From contig RHPI01002918.1 in the NCBI GenBank assembly GCA_009103225.1, positions 3,165 through 67,164 on the forward strand: 64,000 nucleotides of DNA, in the 5' to 3' direction. The position numbers and the translations under genes were made by a program. The stretch is from Chlorokybus atmophyticus (lineage: Eukaryota; Streptophyta; Chlorokybophyceae; Chlorokybales; Chlorokybaceae). Of this stretch, positions 52,816 through 64,000 are shown in pieces; within the stretch, counting starts at the first letter, position 1; every line of letters starts with the position of its first letter. The notes beneath the pieces were generated by a model. It was not told the DNA's origin and searched no databases. It saw only the letters and a program-made list of their open reading frames with translations.

Positions 52816-55696
52816 AGCGTGATACTCTGCTTACAAACCCTGGTTGTGTGAGTGTTACAAAGCATTGTGTAGCAAGTACTACTTGCATGCTTCATATGTA
52901 TGTTGCCTTGATTGGTGGAGTTTCTACGAAAGAGTTGTGCGACATCTTAGAGACATTGTCATAATAGTGCCGTTATGGGCAACGATAATGATATGACTCT
53001 ATGACATGCAATGAGATGATGACCAAGGGTCAGCAACCACAAGCAGTCAACATGTCAAGCATAGGACAAGTTGTTGTATCATACAACAAATGGCTTATAA
53101 GTAGCAGGGCCAGTCGGTGGGACATGGCAACATATGTCAAAAGCTTCAAGATGTGCTTGAAATATATTGCGCAACTTTCATGTCTATTACGTGATCTCTA
53201 ATACAAAAAATGCAAGCACATAAGTAGCATACTAAGTGCACTAGCCCCGTATCACTGTTGCTATAGTCAACCACAGAGGGTGGGCAACTACTTTGTACTG
53301 CAGTGAGCAAGCCGTCTACCAGTGGCTCACACCATGCACACCATGCACACGCAACAGCATGCAAGGTATGGTCAACGCATACAAGACAACCATAAACCAT
53401 AGACAAACAACACATTGAGTGGGGGCCACTGTACTAGCGCTATGTGCACTAGCTAGACCAGTGGAAGGAGTGGGGCTGAGAGTCCTGAAGGCACCAGGAA
53501 GGGTGAAGGATCACCTGCCAGCACAGCGCAGCATCTGCATATACAACCATTTGGTTTGCTAAGTCGTAGCATGTGATGCTTACACACGGCTGATGCATAT
53601 TGCCGTTGCCGTTTGCTGTATTGCAAGGGGCTATGATTGGCGGCTAAAAGCTTGGGGGCAGGGGCTGGTCATATCAATGGTTGTCAGCGGCGGCGGCATG
53701 GCTGCCATCATAGACAAATTTTGATGACTCTTCGTTTGCGCTAATGCTACTTACTGCTAATCTCATCTGCATTGGTAACGCAGATCATGGCAAGACCAAG
53801 TGCTGCCCGCCGGTCCTACCTTGCACGCATGCACATAGGAACCATCCCCTCTAACTTAGCCTAGTTCAGCTTCGGTAGTTGAGGTGGTTTGCGCGTGTGT
53901 ACACAAATGCGTGTGCGATATAAGATCTGCAATACACATACTCGCACGTGGCATATTTAAATGCGCATTTATTGTTGCATGTCATATGAATATACACGGC
54001 ACAATCCACCATCACATGGCTTGTGTAAGAGCGTAGAGTCTAGCAATGGCAAAAATGGTATTAACCACCGCTAGGCTAAGTGCTCATTATGTCAAGTTAT
54101 CTACCCCGAGCATGCATAGTTTGCATGCTTGCCGTTTATACACAGGTGACCCCTTAACAGGTAAGATTCTCGAAATTCAATATCCATACACAACACAATG
54201 CGTTTTCATATATGATTGGTTGCATGTCCTTGGTTTCAAAAGCTGTGCCTATCCTGCGCTTTGCAAGTTATAATTGTTCACTGCAACCTTGACCGCCTCA
54301 GCATGCCTCGAATTGCTAACCTGAGGGTTCTAGTCCAATGTGGTTTGGTTTCAGGTCATGTCTTAAGCTAGGCTAGGGTTAATGTTGGTGTAAGCTCTGT
54401 CTTGGCCCCTGCTAATTGAGTGTTTATGTGCTAGATGTTACTGTGTTTGTTGCCAACAAACACAAGCCGCTTGTGAATGATTGGCAATGCCTGTAACCAT
54501 GTAGAAACGATGGCATTCAATAAGTCACATGCTAGCTGAATGCGCCTGCCTTGGGCATGCGTGGTGAGGCTGTGTGTGTGTGTGGTTGCAAACTTTGTCT
54601 GCCTCATCTCACCCTTGATTGGTGTGCTTGGTTGTTTGCTACGTTGCCCTATATAGAAGCACACCCATTTCCCGGAGTGTGCTTTGCGCAGCTCCAAGTC
54701 TGTTAACTGTACCATGATGACTCTGTTTGGCTTCCAAGCCGCTTTGTCATCCCTCAAGTTTACCATATACAACCACTCGCCGGGCAACGTGCATGGTTGA
54801 TGTTAGGCAGCAGGTAGTAGCAGATCGGCAAAGCCACGATGAGCAAGTTGCCCTACAGCGATTTCATGCCACTGATTGCAACATGACGAAAAATAATCAG
54901 CCATCATGTTCTGTCCGCCACAGCATAATCATTACGGGCGCTTAAGTGCAAAAACGCCTACCATGCCATAATACCTATCACATTTTATGTTGAAAATTGT
55001 TCGCTGAATGATGACAATTGTGCGATATTAAGTGTGCGATTGTAGAATAATGTAAAGTAAACTGTTAAAAGCATATAATATAATATACATGATATTTGCA
55101 CGGTTACCATGTATAGTATTCGGTTTTTGATGGCTCGAGTGAACCCTTTTTCGTTGGTTGATTATTGCTATGAGTATTATTATCGCTGCTATGCTTGCCC
55201 TGATTTGCTATGGCTGCATTACGGCACTGATTCGGTGCTGCCCATTGGCTTTGCTCTTTGTGCACATAAACACAAATATACCTTCAATAAGCACAAGGAG
55301 TCCGTAACTCACTACACGACTATTACGAACAACCACAAGCGTAGGTCCACAATAATTTGTGGATGTAAGGGTATGAACTCATCGAGAGTAACACTTAGTA
55401 TTATAGGAGGCCCCTACTAAGATGAAACACCGTGGCGCGTAGCGCTGCTTGCGTGGCATCTGATTCATTTCAGCGCATAGATCTTTGCGCACCTTACTGC
55501 TGACTGACCAAAAAACCTTTGATATCACTATCATCAGACTCTACATCTTCACTGGCCGGCTGTACCAATGCGTTTATCACACTATATATTATTGCGAATT
55601 GCGCTGACCTCAGTTCTTTAACCGTGATCGTACCGGCATGCGAGTTTCTGCGCCTTACTTTGTGCTCAGCAGCGCGCTGTTGTAGTTGTGGCCATC
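52816..55696. other. Long intergenic stretch
   Basis: No recognised gene. A minus-strand frame at 54590-54787 (EWLYMVNLRDDKAAWKPNRV...) is protein-like but unsupported. A 103-residue ATG-started frame lies at 55109-55420 in AT-rich DNA. Telo-box-like and CA-rich words are scattered. Confidence 0.4.
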
Positions 55697-57094
<1,398 letters not shown>

Positions 57095-57704
57095 ACAGGA
57101 CATCAGTTTCTTCCAAGTGCTGATAGGCTTGAGAATAGTGCTTAGTGTAAAAGAACGAGTTTACCCTGCACAGCATTGTTCAATGCGTTATTGTTACCAT
57201 TGCAACAATGCACAAGCAGCCATGGTAATTCATTGGGTGTGCAACAGGAGGCTTCGCATTAGCTTTTTGTACGTTTGCAAACACTGTGGTCATGGGGATG
57301 TTGTGAGATGTTTTGCCACCATGAACACCATTGAGATGTCGCGCACCTTGCAATTGCAAATTCAATGACGCCGTGCAGTGGCAAGTACATTTGAAAACCT
57401 TTATAAGCTGTATGCATTGAACATGTGGAGAATGTGTATATAGCCCTGTGCAACAACGAAGGTACAGCAAGCTAAGCAATACTCTCCAAAACTGGATTTA
57501 ATAAACGGTACAGAATGGGAAGGTGCAAGGGTAAGGTACAAGGGTTCTATGTGCAGAGACATGTAACTGTGACCTATCCGGCATAATATGATGAGACTGT
57601 TACTGCCAATAAATGCTTGGTGCAAGCAGCCGTGCAAACAGAAGCTGACCGATCTCATTAGCGGACAACGCCAGCTGAAGCTTTGACTGCCAGCGTGCTG
57701 CATC
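57095..57704. other. Spacer between convergent gene ends
   Basis: 3' UTR space of the Gly-rich gene and the PIP5-kinase. No gene recognised. Confidence 0.5.
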
Positions 57705-60700
57705 TCATGCAAAGGCAGTGCCGACGAAACGCACAAACCGCTGCGCATAGCTGTCGGGGTCAATGGCGGATATGGTGTTCCCGTCCTGGAACAAGCTCTT
57801 GTACGAGTGTTCAAGGTGCTTCGCAATGTTGTACTCCTGTAGTATGTCAATAATGCCAAAGAAGAGCACCACATCCTGGAGTTCATTCTTGGGGCACTGC
57901 TCCTCCTTGTCCTTGTACTTCATGGGGATCATTGTTGCCGCCATGTTAACGCCGAGCTGCACGCGTGTCTTGCCATAAGCAAATGCAAGGGCATCTGTAC
58001 CACCCTGGCCCACGGAGATTGGCTTGATATTGGCCAGTTGCATGCTAGGACTCGTCGTGAGAGAGCGCTGCGATGACTTACGGTAGCTGAGGCTGAGGTT
58101 AATCAGCTCGTCTTCGCTCATGGACTCGCGACGCCAGCTACGCATGACCTCAGTGGTCTTTTCCACCTCTCTCAACTTGCGCACATGGATACCGAGCAGC
58201 AGGCTGTAGTCCATGATGCGCTGCTCGGTGAGGAAGTCACAGTCGGCTTCCAGCTGGCGCAGCAGCTTCTCGCGCCATCCGGTTTCAAGCTTGAAGTACC
58301 ACTCAAGGTCTAAGTCTTTGAGGATAGTGAGCTCGTTGCGCTTCGCCGTGTCTGTCAAGCGGCCGAGAGTGGAGCCCTTTAGATCAAAGCGCATGTGCAT
58401 CGGGAGCTCTGATCGGAACAGGTTGCCCATTACCATGAAGCGCACTTTGCGGCCTTTGTGTGGTTTGATACGATGCAGGCCGTAGAACTTTGTGAGCAAC
58501 GTGTCATCGTACTCCATAACTTGACGGAAGTAGGCCGGTAGCATGTTGAGAAAGCTGTGCATCTCATGCTTGCGCATGGTCTTGATGATAAACCGGTCAT
58601 CTGCACTCAAAAAGAACACACTGCCGCTCTTGCCCGGCGACGCGAGTTCCCTCAAGGCTTGGTCCCCGCACAACGACATCATGTAATCTCCAGCGTCAAT
58701 TGTGAAACGCTCACGTAGTAACCTGTTCAGAAACAAATCAGTGCAACGAACCATATCATGTCACCATTCAACTGCTGACAGACAGTTACAAGAAAAACGT
58801 GTGCAGTAGTACACCAAAGCCAACCTTAAAAGCATGAGATGTGGGGAGCAAGCATCATGAGCTATCAGGCGAGCCAAACATCACCTGAACACCATTGGGC
58901 AGTAGTCCTTCCACTTGAAGTCTCCGGATGGATGTGGCGGGGTTTTCGAGCTGCCGTTGTGGGGGAACCGCTGAAATAAGGTGGCCTTGGAGCTGAAGTC
59001 CTCTTTTGTTAATGGTCTCAAGGGTACGGGTGTAATTTTGCCAACCGAGTAGCGAATACCAAGCTGCCAGCATAAACAGTGTTAATGTTGCAACAACCAC
59101 TCTCCAGCAAGCATGATCTGTACTGGCTTGCCAAGCTATTGACGGCGAACAATAATAGCGCTGCTGCATTCAACCTACCTGTAGATTGAGCATCAAGTCA
59201 TAGCTGCGATGCCCTTTGAATATAGTTTCTCCTGCCCTCTTCACATTGACACGTCGCCGTCGTCGCCTCCGAGTCTTGCGGTGCAACCTGGGGAGCTTGT
59301 CCAGCATCTGTGTAACCAGCCAGTGTCAGTGCAGGCGGCATGCACCTAGCACGCATTCAAGTAAAAGCTGCGCTAACACAACAACAAGCACGCTGCATCA
59401 ACGGACTCTCAACATATGGCAGGGGTGGCTCACGCTTGTAGGGTGGGACGCAACAACTGATATCATACTTCAACACGTACCTCCACAACTTCATTGACAA
59501 GGATGCCATGATGATATTCCCTCCGCAAAACTACAGGCTTTTCGCCTTCCTTGCGCAATGAGTGCTTGCTTTCGGCATTGTCACCTGATTTGTTCTCTTC
59601 CATAGATGAGGCCCCATTGTCGCGGATACTTGGCATGCCTTCCACCTCTGACTGCGGCGCTGGCGACAATCGCAGCCGATCCAAGGCAGCCTCAGTCCCC
59701 GAGTCTTCCCTTCCAGATGGTGCTGAAAGGCTGCGATGGTGCCAACGACGACCAGCACGCGGAGCTGCATAAGACACAAATACATCAGCCATTACACTTC
59801 AGAATAGAAGTCAGAAGTCAGGTAGATAGTCACCTGCCATACTTTCCCCTAGTTATCCTTCCCCCCCCANCGCACACATAAGACCACATGACATGATCGT
59901 CAGGCTTGGCGCAAAGTACCTGTCTGAGCGCCACTTGGATCTCCACTCTCGCTTCCACTCGTGTGCTCATTCTCTGCTTCCCCATCCGCTTCGGTGTCTA
60001 GACCCGTCTCATCAGCCTCCACAAGGGGGTCGTGCAGCTTTTGAAGCTCCGTAAGCTCCAATTTGTCCTCCAGTGGGTCCTGCTGACTAAAAGCGCGAGT
60101 GGTCTGCTTCAGGTGCCGTCTGGCTCTCCGAATGGACAGCAGAACCGCAGCGTAATACGTGCCAGTGCCTGCAGCAACCCAGTGTCATGCAAGAAGCAAC
60201 CATTCGGTTCCTTGAGTCACAAGGTGCATATGCATATGCACAAGCAATGCTGACAAACACGGTGATGTAAGTCAGCACTGCAGATTCTTGGACAAAACTT
60301 GCATTGCCAGCAAGGGCGCAGTCACCCACGACTTGTGTGTTGTCTAGTCATGAGCAATTGCAGCGTGCGGGGTCGGTAGTGGTGTGTGTGTGTGNNNNNN
60401 NNNNNNNNNNNNNNNNNNNNNNNNNNNNNNNNNNNNNNNNNNNNNNNNNNNNNNNNNNNNNNNNNNNNNNNNNNNNNNNNNNNNNNNNNNNNNNNNNNNN
60501 NNNNNNNNNNNNNNNNNNNNNNNNNNNNNNNNNNNNNNNNNNNNNNNNNNNNNNNNNNNNNNNNNNNNNNNNNNNNNNNNNNNNNNNNNNNNNNNNNNNN
60601 NNNNNNNNNNNNNNNNNNNNNNNNNNNNNNNNNNNNNNNNNNNNNNNNNNNNNNNNNNNNNNNNNNNNNNNNNNNNNNNNNNNNNNNNNNNNNNNNNNNN

Positions 60701-62808
60701 NNNNNNNNNNNNNNNNNNNNNNNNNNNNNNNNNNNNNNNNNNNNNNNNNNNNNNNNNNNNNNNNNNNNNNNNNNNNNNNNNNNNNNNNNNNNNNNNNNNN
60801 NNNNNNNNNNNNNNNNNNNNNNNNNNNNNNNNNNNNNNNNNNNNNNNNNNNNNNNNNNNNNNNNNNNNNNNNNNNNNNNNNNNNNNNNNNNNNNNNNNNN
60901 NNNNNNNNNNNNNNNNNNNNNNNNNNNNNNNNNNNNNNNNNNNNNNNNNNNNNNNNNNNNNNNNNNNNNNNNNNNNNNNNNNNNNNNNNNNNNNNNNNNN
61001 NNNNNNNNNNNNNNNNNNNNNNNNNNNNNNNNNNNNNNNNNNNNNNNNNNNNNNNNNNNNNNNNNNNNNNNNNNNNNNNGGGGGGCGGGGGTGCAAGGTA
61101 CTCACCATGCTTCAACCCGCTTGACCATGTGCCTTCATAAACAGACCCGTCTGCCCATGTGAAGCGACCTGTGCAATGGGTTGCAACTGAGGACTGAGGC
61201 TTGGGATAACAAGTTAACCCAGCAGCACAAGTCGTCTGCACGCAGTCATCCAAAGCAGCTGCGTATGACCTTACCTTGGCCATCCTCTTTGTTGTTTTTC
61301 CATTCGCCATCATATCTGTCTCCATTCGCCCAAACAAAAGTGCCTCTGCCTGTCATGCAGATGGAGGTGTGATTTGTGACACAGCTGACTGTCTGAGAAG
61401 ATGAGCACCCAACATTGCATGCTGCTTGCTTTCCCAATGCCACAACCTCCGCCTCATGCTGCGCACTTACCAGACATGCAGCCTGCAACCCACTCCCCAC
61501 TGTACTCGTTTCCGTTGGCCCATCGGAACCGGCCAGGGCCTGTGAACTATATGGTTGGCATTGGCACCAATTTGCCAGCTGCTTCAAGCTAACAGCCCGT
61601 AATGGCACTCACCTTCGTGCATGTCATCTCGCCACAATCCTTCATATACATCTCCAGACGAGTATCGCTTGATACCAAGCCCTGGAAGTACGTAGTGGCT
61701 TCAACAGTTTGTGCCAATACCGCAAGCGAGTCAGAAATATGAATGTCTTACCATGCTTTTGGTCTTTGAGCCAGCTACCAATGTAACTCGCCCCATCCAC
61801 TGCTATGTAGGTACCCATTCCCTTCATACGGCAAGATTGTTGATTCCATTGCAAGCAGGTGCGCAAACAACTTGGCAATTGCATGCGAGGGGAATGCGCC
61901 CTTACCTGCATATAACCATCCACCCAGTCGCCCTCGTACTTTGCGCCCGATGCCCACGCATAGCTGGCCAACCCAATGCAAAACAAATCAGTTAATAGTG
62001 CAAATCACACCAAAGCCGCAAGCCAACCCACTACATACAATGCAAACAGTTTGAACATTTTTGCGCGAGACAGACAGCAGCTTGAAACCACACAGTTACC
62101 TGCCCCTGCCGTACTGCTGGCCTTCAATCCAGTCACCATCATACCAGCTGCGATCAGCCCAGTCATATTTGCCCTTCCCGTGCGGCTGTTGCAGTACATG
62201 CATGTCAGTCAAATGCCAATGGAGATATCAACATCAAACTGCAAAGAAGATGGCATGAGTTTGCAAACCTTGCCCTCCTTCCACTCGCCAACGTACACAT
62301 CACCATTGTCAAACTTCTTTGTCTGCAAGCAACAGAAGCCTTGCTCACTGCTTATGACCAGACATGACACGTGTGGAATGGCAAAGGTACTTCGCGCCCC
62401 TCGACTTCATTCTTGCACAACAGTGCTGACATGACATGGTGCTGATGTAGCGCAATTGTGCAGGCGAGCAGTGCAGTCAACTGCGGCTGGTACGAGAAAT
62501 GCATCGTGACCAGACCACTTGGCGAAATAGCTGCAATGCACAACCATGCAGCACAGAGAGTGCCTTCGAATTGCCAACCCGCAACAAACTACAAACACCC
62601 TCCCTTTACCTATGCAAGAAGCACATTACAATGCAGCATGATGAGCTGTGGGTGCTTGTCTGTCAGTGTGGACGCAGCGTACCTGTACATTCTTCTTTTC
62701 CACCCCGACCTTTTTGGCATTGCGGTAAGCGTTGAGAGTCTCTACGAACTCCAGGTTTGAAATGTTGAGCTCATGGTTGGATGTCAAGCTTGTTTGGATC
62801 GACACCAT
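57705..62808 (-). CDS. PIP5K: Phosphatidylinositol-4-phosphate 5-kinase with N-terminal MORN repeats
   Basis: The start is the ATG at 62808 (first exon 62683-62808). At least eight MORN repeats lie on separate exons, for example KKFDNGDVYVGEW, GKYDWADRSWYDGDW, YAWASGAKYEGDW, GTFVWANGDRYDGEW and RFTWADGSVYEGTW. A gap (60395-61079) follows and may hide more. Then comes an acidic linker, GETIFKGHRSYDLMLNLQ, LGIRYSVGK and FKWKDYCPMVF, and the large kinase exon (57705-58722) with RFIIKTM (ATP Lys), DLKGSTLGR, IMDYSLLLGIH and FGIIDILQEYN, ending at 57705. MORN-PIP5K is the plant arrangement; it makes PI(4,5)P2 at the plasma membrane. The activation-loop dilysine usual before LEH reads KH here. A single N lies at about 59870 in an intron. 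Confidence 0.95.
60395..61079. other. Assembly gap (685 N) inside the PIP5K gene
   Basis: Bordered by (GT)n on the left and a G-run on the right. It lies between the last visible MORN exon and the linker exons. Confidence 0.97.
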
Positions 62809-64000
62809 GTGAACAACGCAGCGCCACAGCTACGAGCAGCAGCAGCTGTCCCGCCTTGTGCTATGCGCAACTAGCGTGCAATGCAGCACCTAACTAGCCA
62901 GAGAGCGACTGGCAGTGGCCTGCCCGAGGGCGTCAATCACACGTCCAGCAGCAGGAAAGCCGACGGACTCAACGTTAAGACCAAGCTAGCCCCAAGCTAG
63001 GGTGGGGGTCAAGAACCCTCCCCCTCCGCACCTTCTACATCCCAAACAATCTACGGGGCAATAAAATCGCGCTCAGGACAAGAACGCAGCTTCCACAGCA
63101 ATTTGCCAAAATCACGCAGCCGCTCCAGCTCGTTTTGCCGCCTCTCCACAGCCGCAACCCAATCCCTCCTCCTTTTTCCTTCTTCAGCTGCAAGCCACAA
63201 GCAGCTAGCTAGCGGCCAACGATTGAAGTGCTACGCTGCCTCTGTGCAAGGCGCAACAACGCCACGTTCGGCAGCAGATGCCGCCTATCGGCACCCGCCC
63301 TGGAACGCTCCGCCCCTTGACGTGACAGCTGACAACACGGTGGCGGCGTCGTTCAGCGCAGGGGAGGAGGCGGCGGTGGCCACTACAGCGGTGGGCCAGC
63401 ATGCCAAGCCAATGAATTGTGTCCTGTCCGTAGTGTAGATGTCAGGGTCATCATTTCAAATGCCAGCAACTTCTGTTGTGTTCTATTTGCGCCTGCCCGG
63501 CCACCTGCCAAGTCCGATGATGACAGCTGGCGCTCGTCCCCAATAGATGTATGACTATAGGAGTTTAAAGCTCGGTTTTGCTTGCAGGTACATCATTCAT
63601 AAGTGATGTTAATCAAGTTGCATTGTACGAAGACCGACGCAATAAGTGTCATGCACTTCAACAATATAATGTTGGCCCAACATTGTTAAACAATGTTGCA
63701 CGGCTGCTAAATAACAGCCACGCCTTGGATGGTCGCGCAGCTTAATTTAAATAGCCTCGTGAGGAATTTTTTTGCTTAATGTATTAATGAGTATTGGTCG
63801 AAGTTGGTGGTCGTGTAAGAATGTAATGCACATCACATTTGACGAATGTTGAAATTTTAATTGATCACATGCTTACGATATTGTTGCATAATTTGGTGCG
63901 ATTGGTTGCGGTTAAACTTCATCGGCATCAACTGATTTAGTCGTAAAGGTTTATTAGCACATGTTAAATGCAAATCATGGTTCCAAAACAAATGCTCAAT
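62809..64000. other. PIP5K upstream region and AT-rich tail
   Basis: 62809-63100 is likely the PIP5K promoter and 5' UTR. A plus-strand frame open to a stop at 63438 (SRSSSFCRLSTAATQ...) has no ATG and a GC-rich, transit-peptide-like composition. It might be part of an exon but is not called. From about 63560 the DNA is AT-rich, with an inverted repeat at 63678-63698. Confidence 0.4.
63678..63698. repeat. Near-perfect 21-base inverted repeat
   Basis: CAACATTGTT and AACAATGTTG are separated by one base, giving 10-bp arms. It lies in AT-rich intergenic DNA; the role is unknown. Confidence 0.6.

Noticed and set aside
54431..54787. Minus-strand frame beginning PGEWLYMVNLRDD
   Set aside because: Protein-like over about 65 residues, but it has no ATG at its start, no family match and no joining exons.
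55109..55420. 103-residue ATG-started frame
   Set aside because: AT-rich intergenic context, no recognisable motif, no neighbouring exons; could be chance.
63103..63438. Plus-strand frame resembling a plastid transit peptide
   Set aside because: No ATG start and no downstream exon within the window.

Overview
The window reads as nuclear DNA of a green-lineage eukaryote, probably a green or early-branching streptophyte alga. Genes are rich in short exons with GT-AG introns, most acceptors reading (T)GCAG. There are microsatellite-flanked assembly gaps (49364-50340 and 60395-61079). The gene set is plant-flavoured: CLASP, a BAR-PH-ArfGAP-ankyrin protein, a MORN-PIP5K and a UBP24/USP10-type protease. 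The species cannot be fixed from the sequence alone.

Layout. 1-1473 (-): 3' part of a chromodomain Ty3/gypsy polyprotein, cut by the window edge. 3027-4636 (+): plastid-type thioredoxin. 5461-12675 (-): BAR-PH-ArfGAP-ankyrin protein. 14439-15720 (-): small multi-exon protein with a bacterial-type 3D (Asp-Asp-Asp) domain, divergent from 16160-20243 (+), a Tyr/Gln-rich protein ending in five INT_rpt-like units. 21325-23863 (-): USP10/UBP24-type deubiquitinase with an N-terminal FGDF motif, divergent from 24740-32632 (+), CLASP. 33173-36289 (-): right-handed beta-helix protein. 38031-41680 (-): CWC22 splicing factor, divergent from 42571-45546 (+), sulfite oxidase with a cytochrome b5 domain. 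45831-46317: exact second copy of a CWC22 piece bordered by G-runs and an N, most likely an assembly artefact. 47789-52815 (+): SF2-type helicase-like gene with a one-base frame break just before its DEAD box. 55697-57094 (+): small unknown Gly-rich protein with a 424-bp CT tract in an intron. 57705-62808 (-): MORN-repeat PIP5-kinase.

The genes do not form one pathway. CLASP, the ArfGAP and PIP5K belong to cytoskeleton, membrane traffic and phosphoinositide control. CWC22 and the FGDF-bearing protease touch RNA biology. Thioredoxin and sulfite oxidase are redox enzymes. Exon borders quoted below were worked out by hand from reading frame and splice motifs. For the 3D protein, INT_rpt protein, deubiquitinase, thioredoxin and sulfite oxidase all phases agree.
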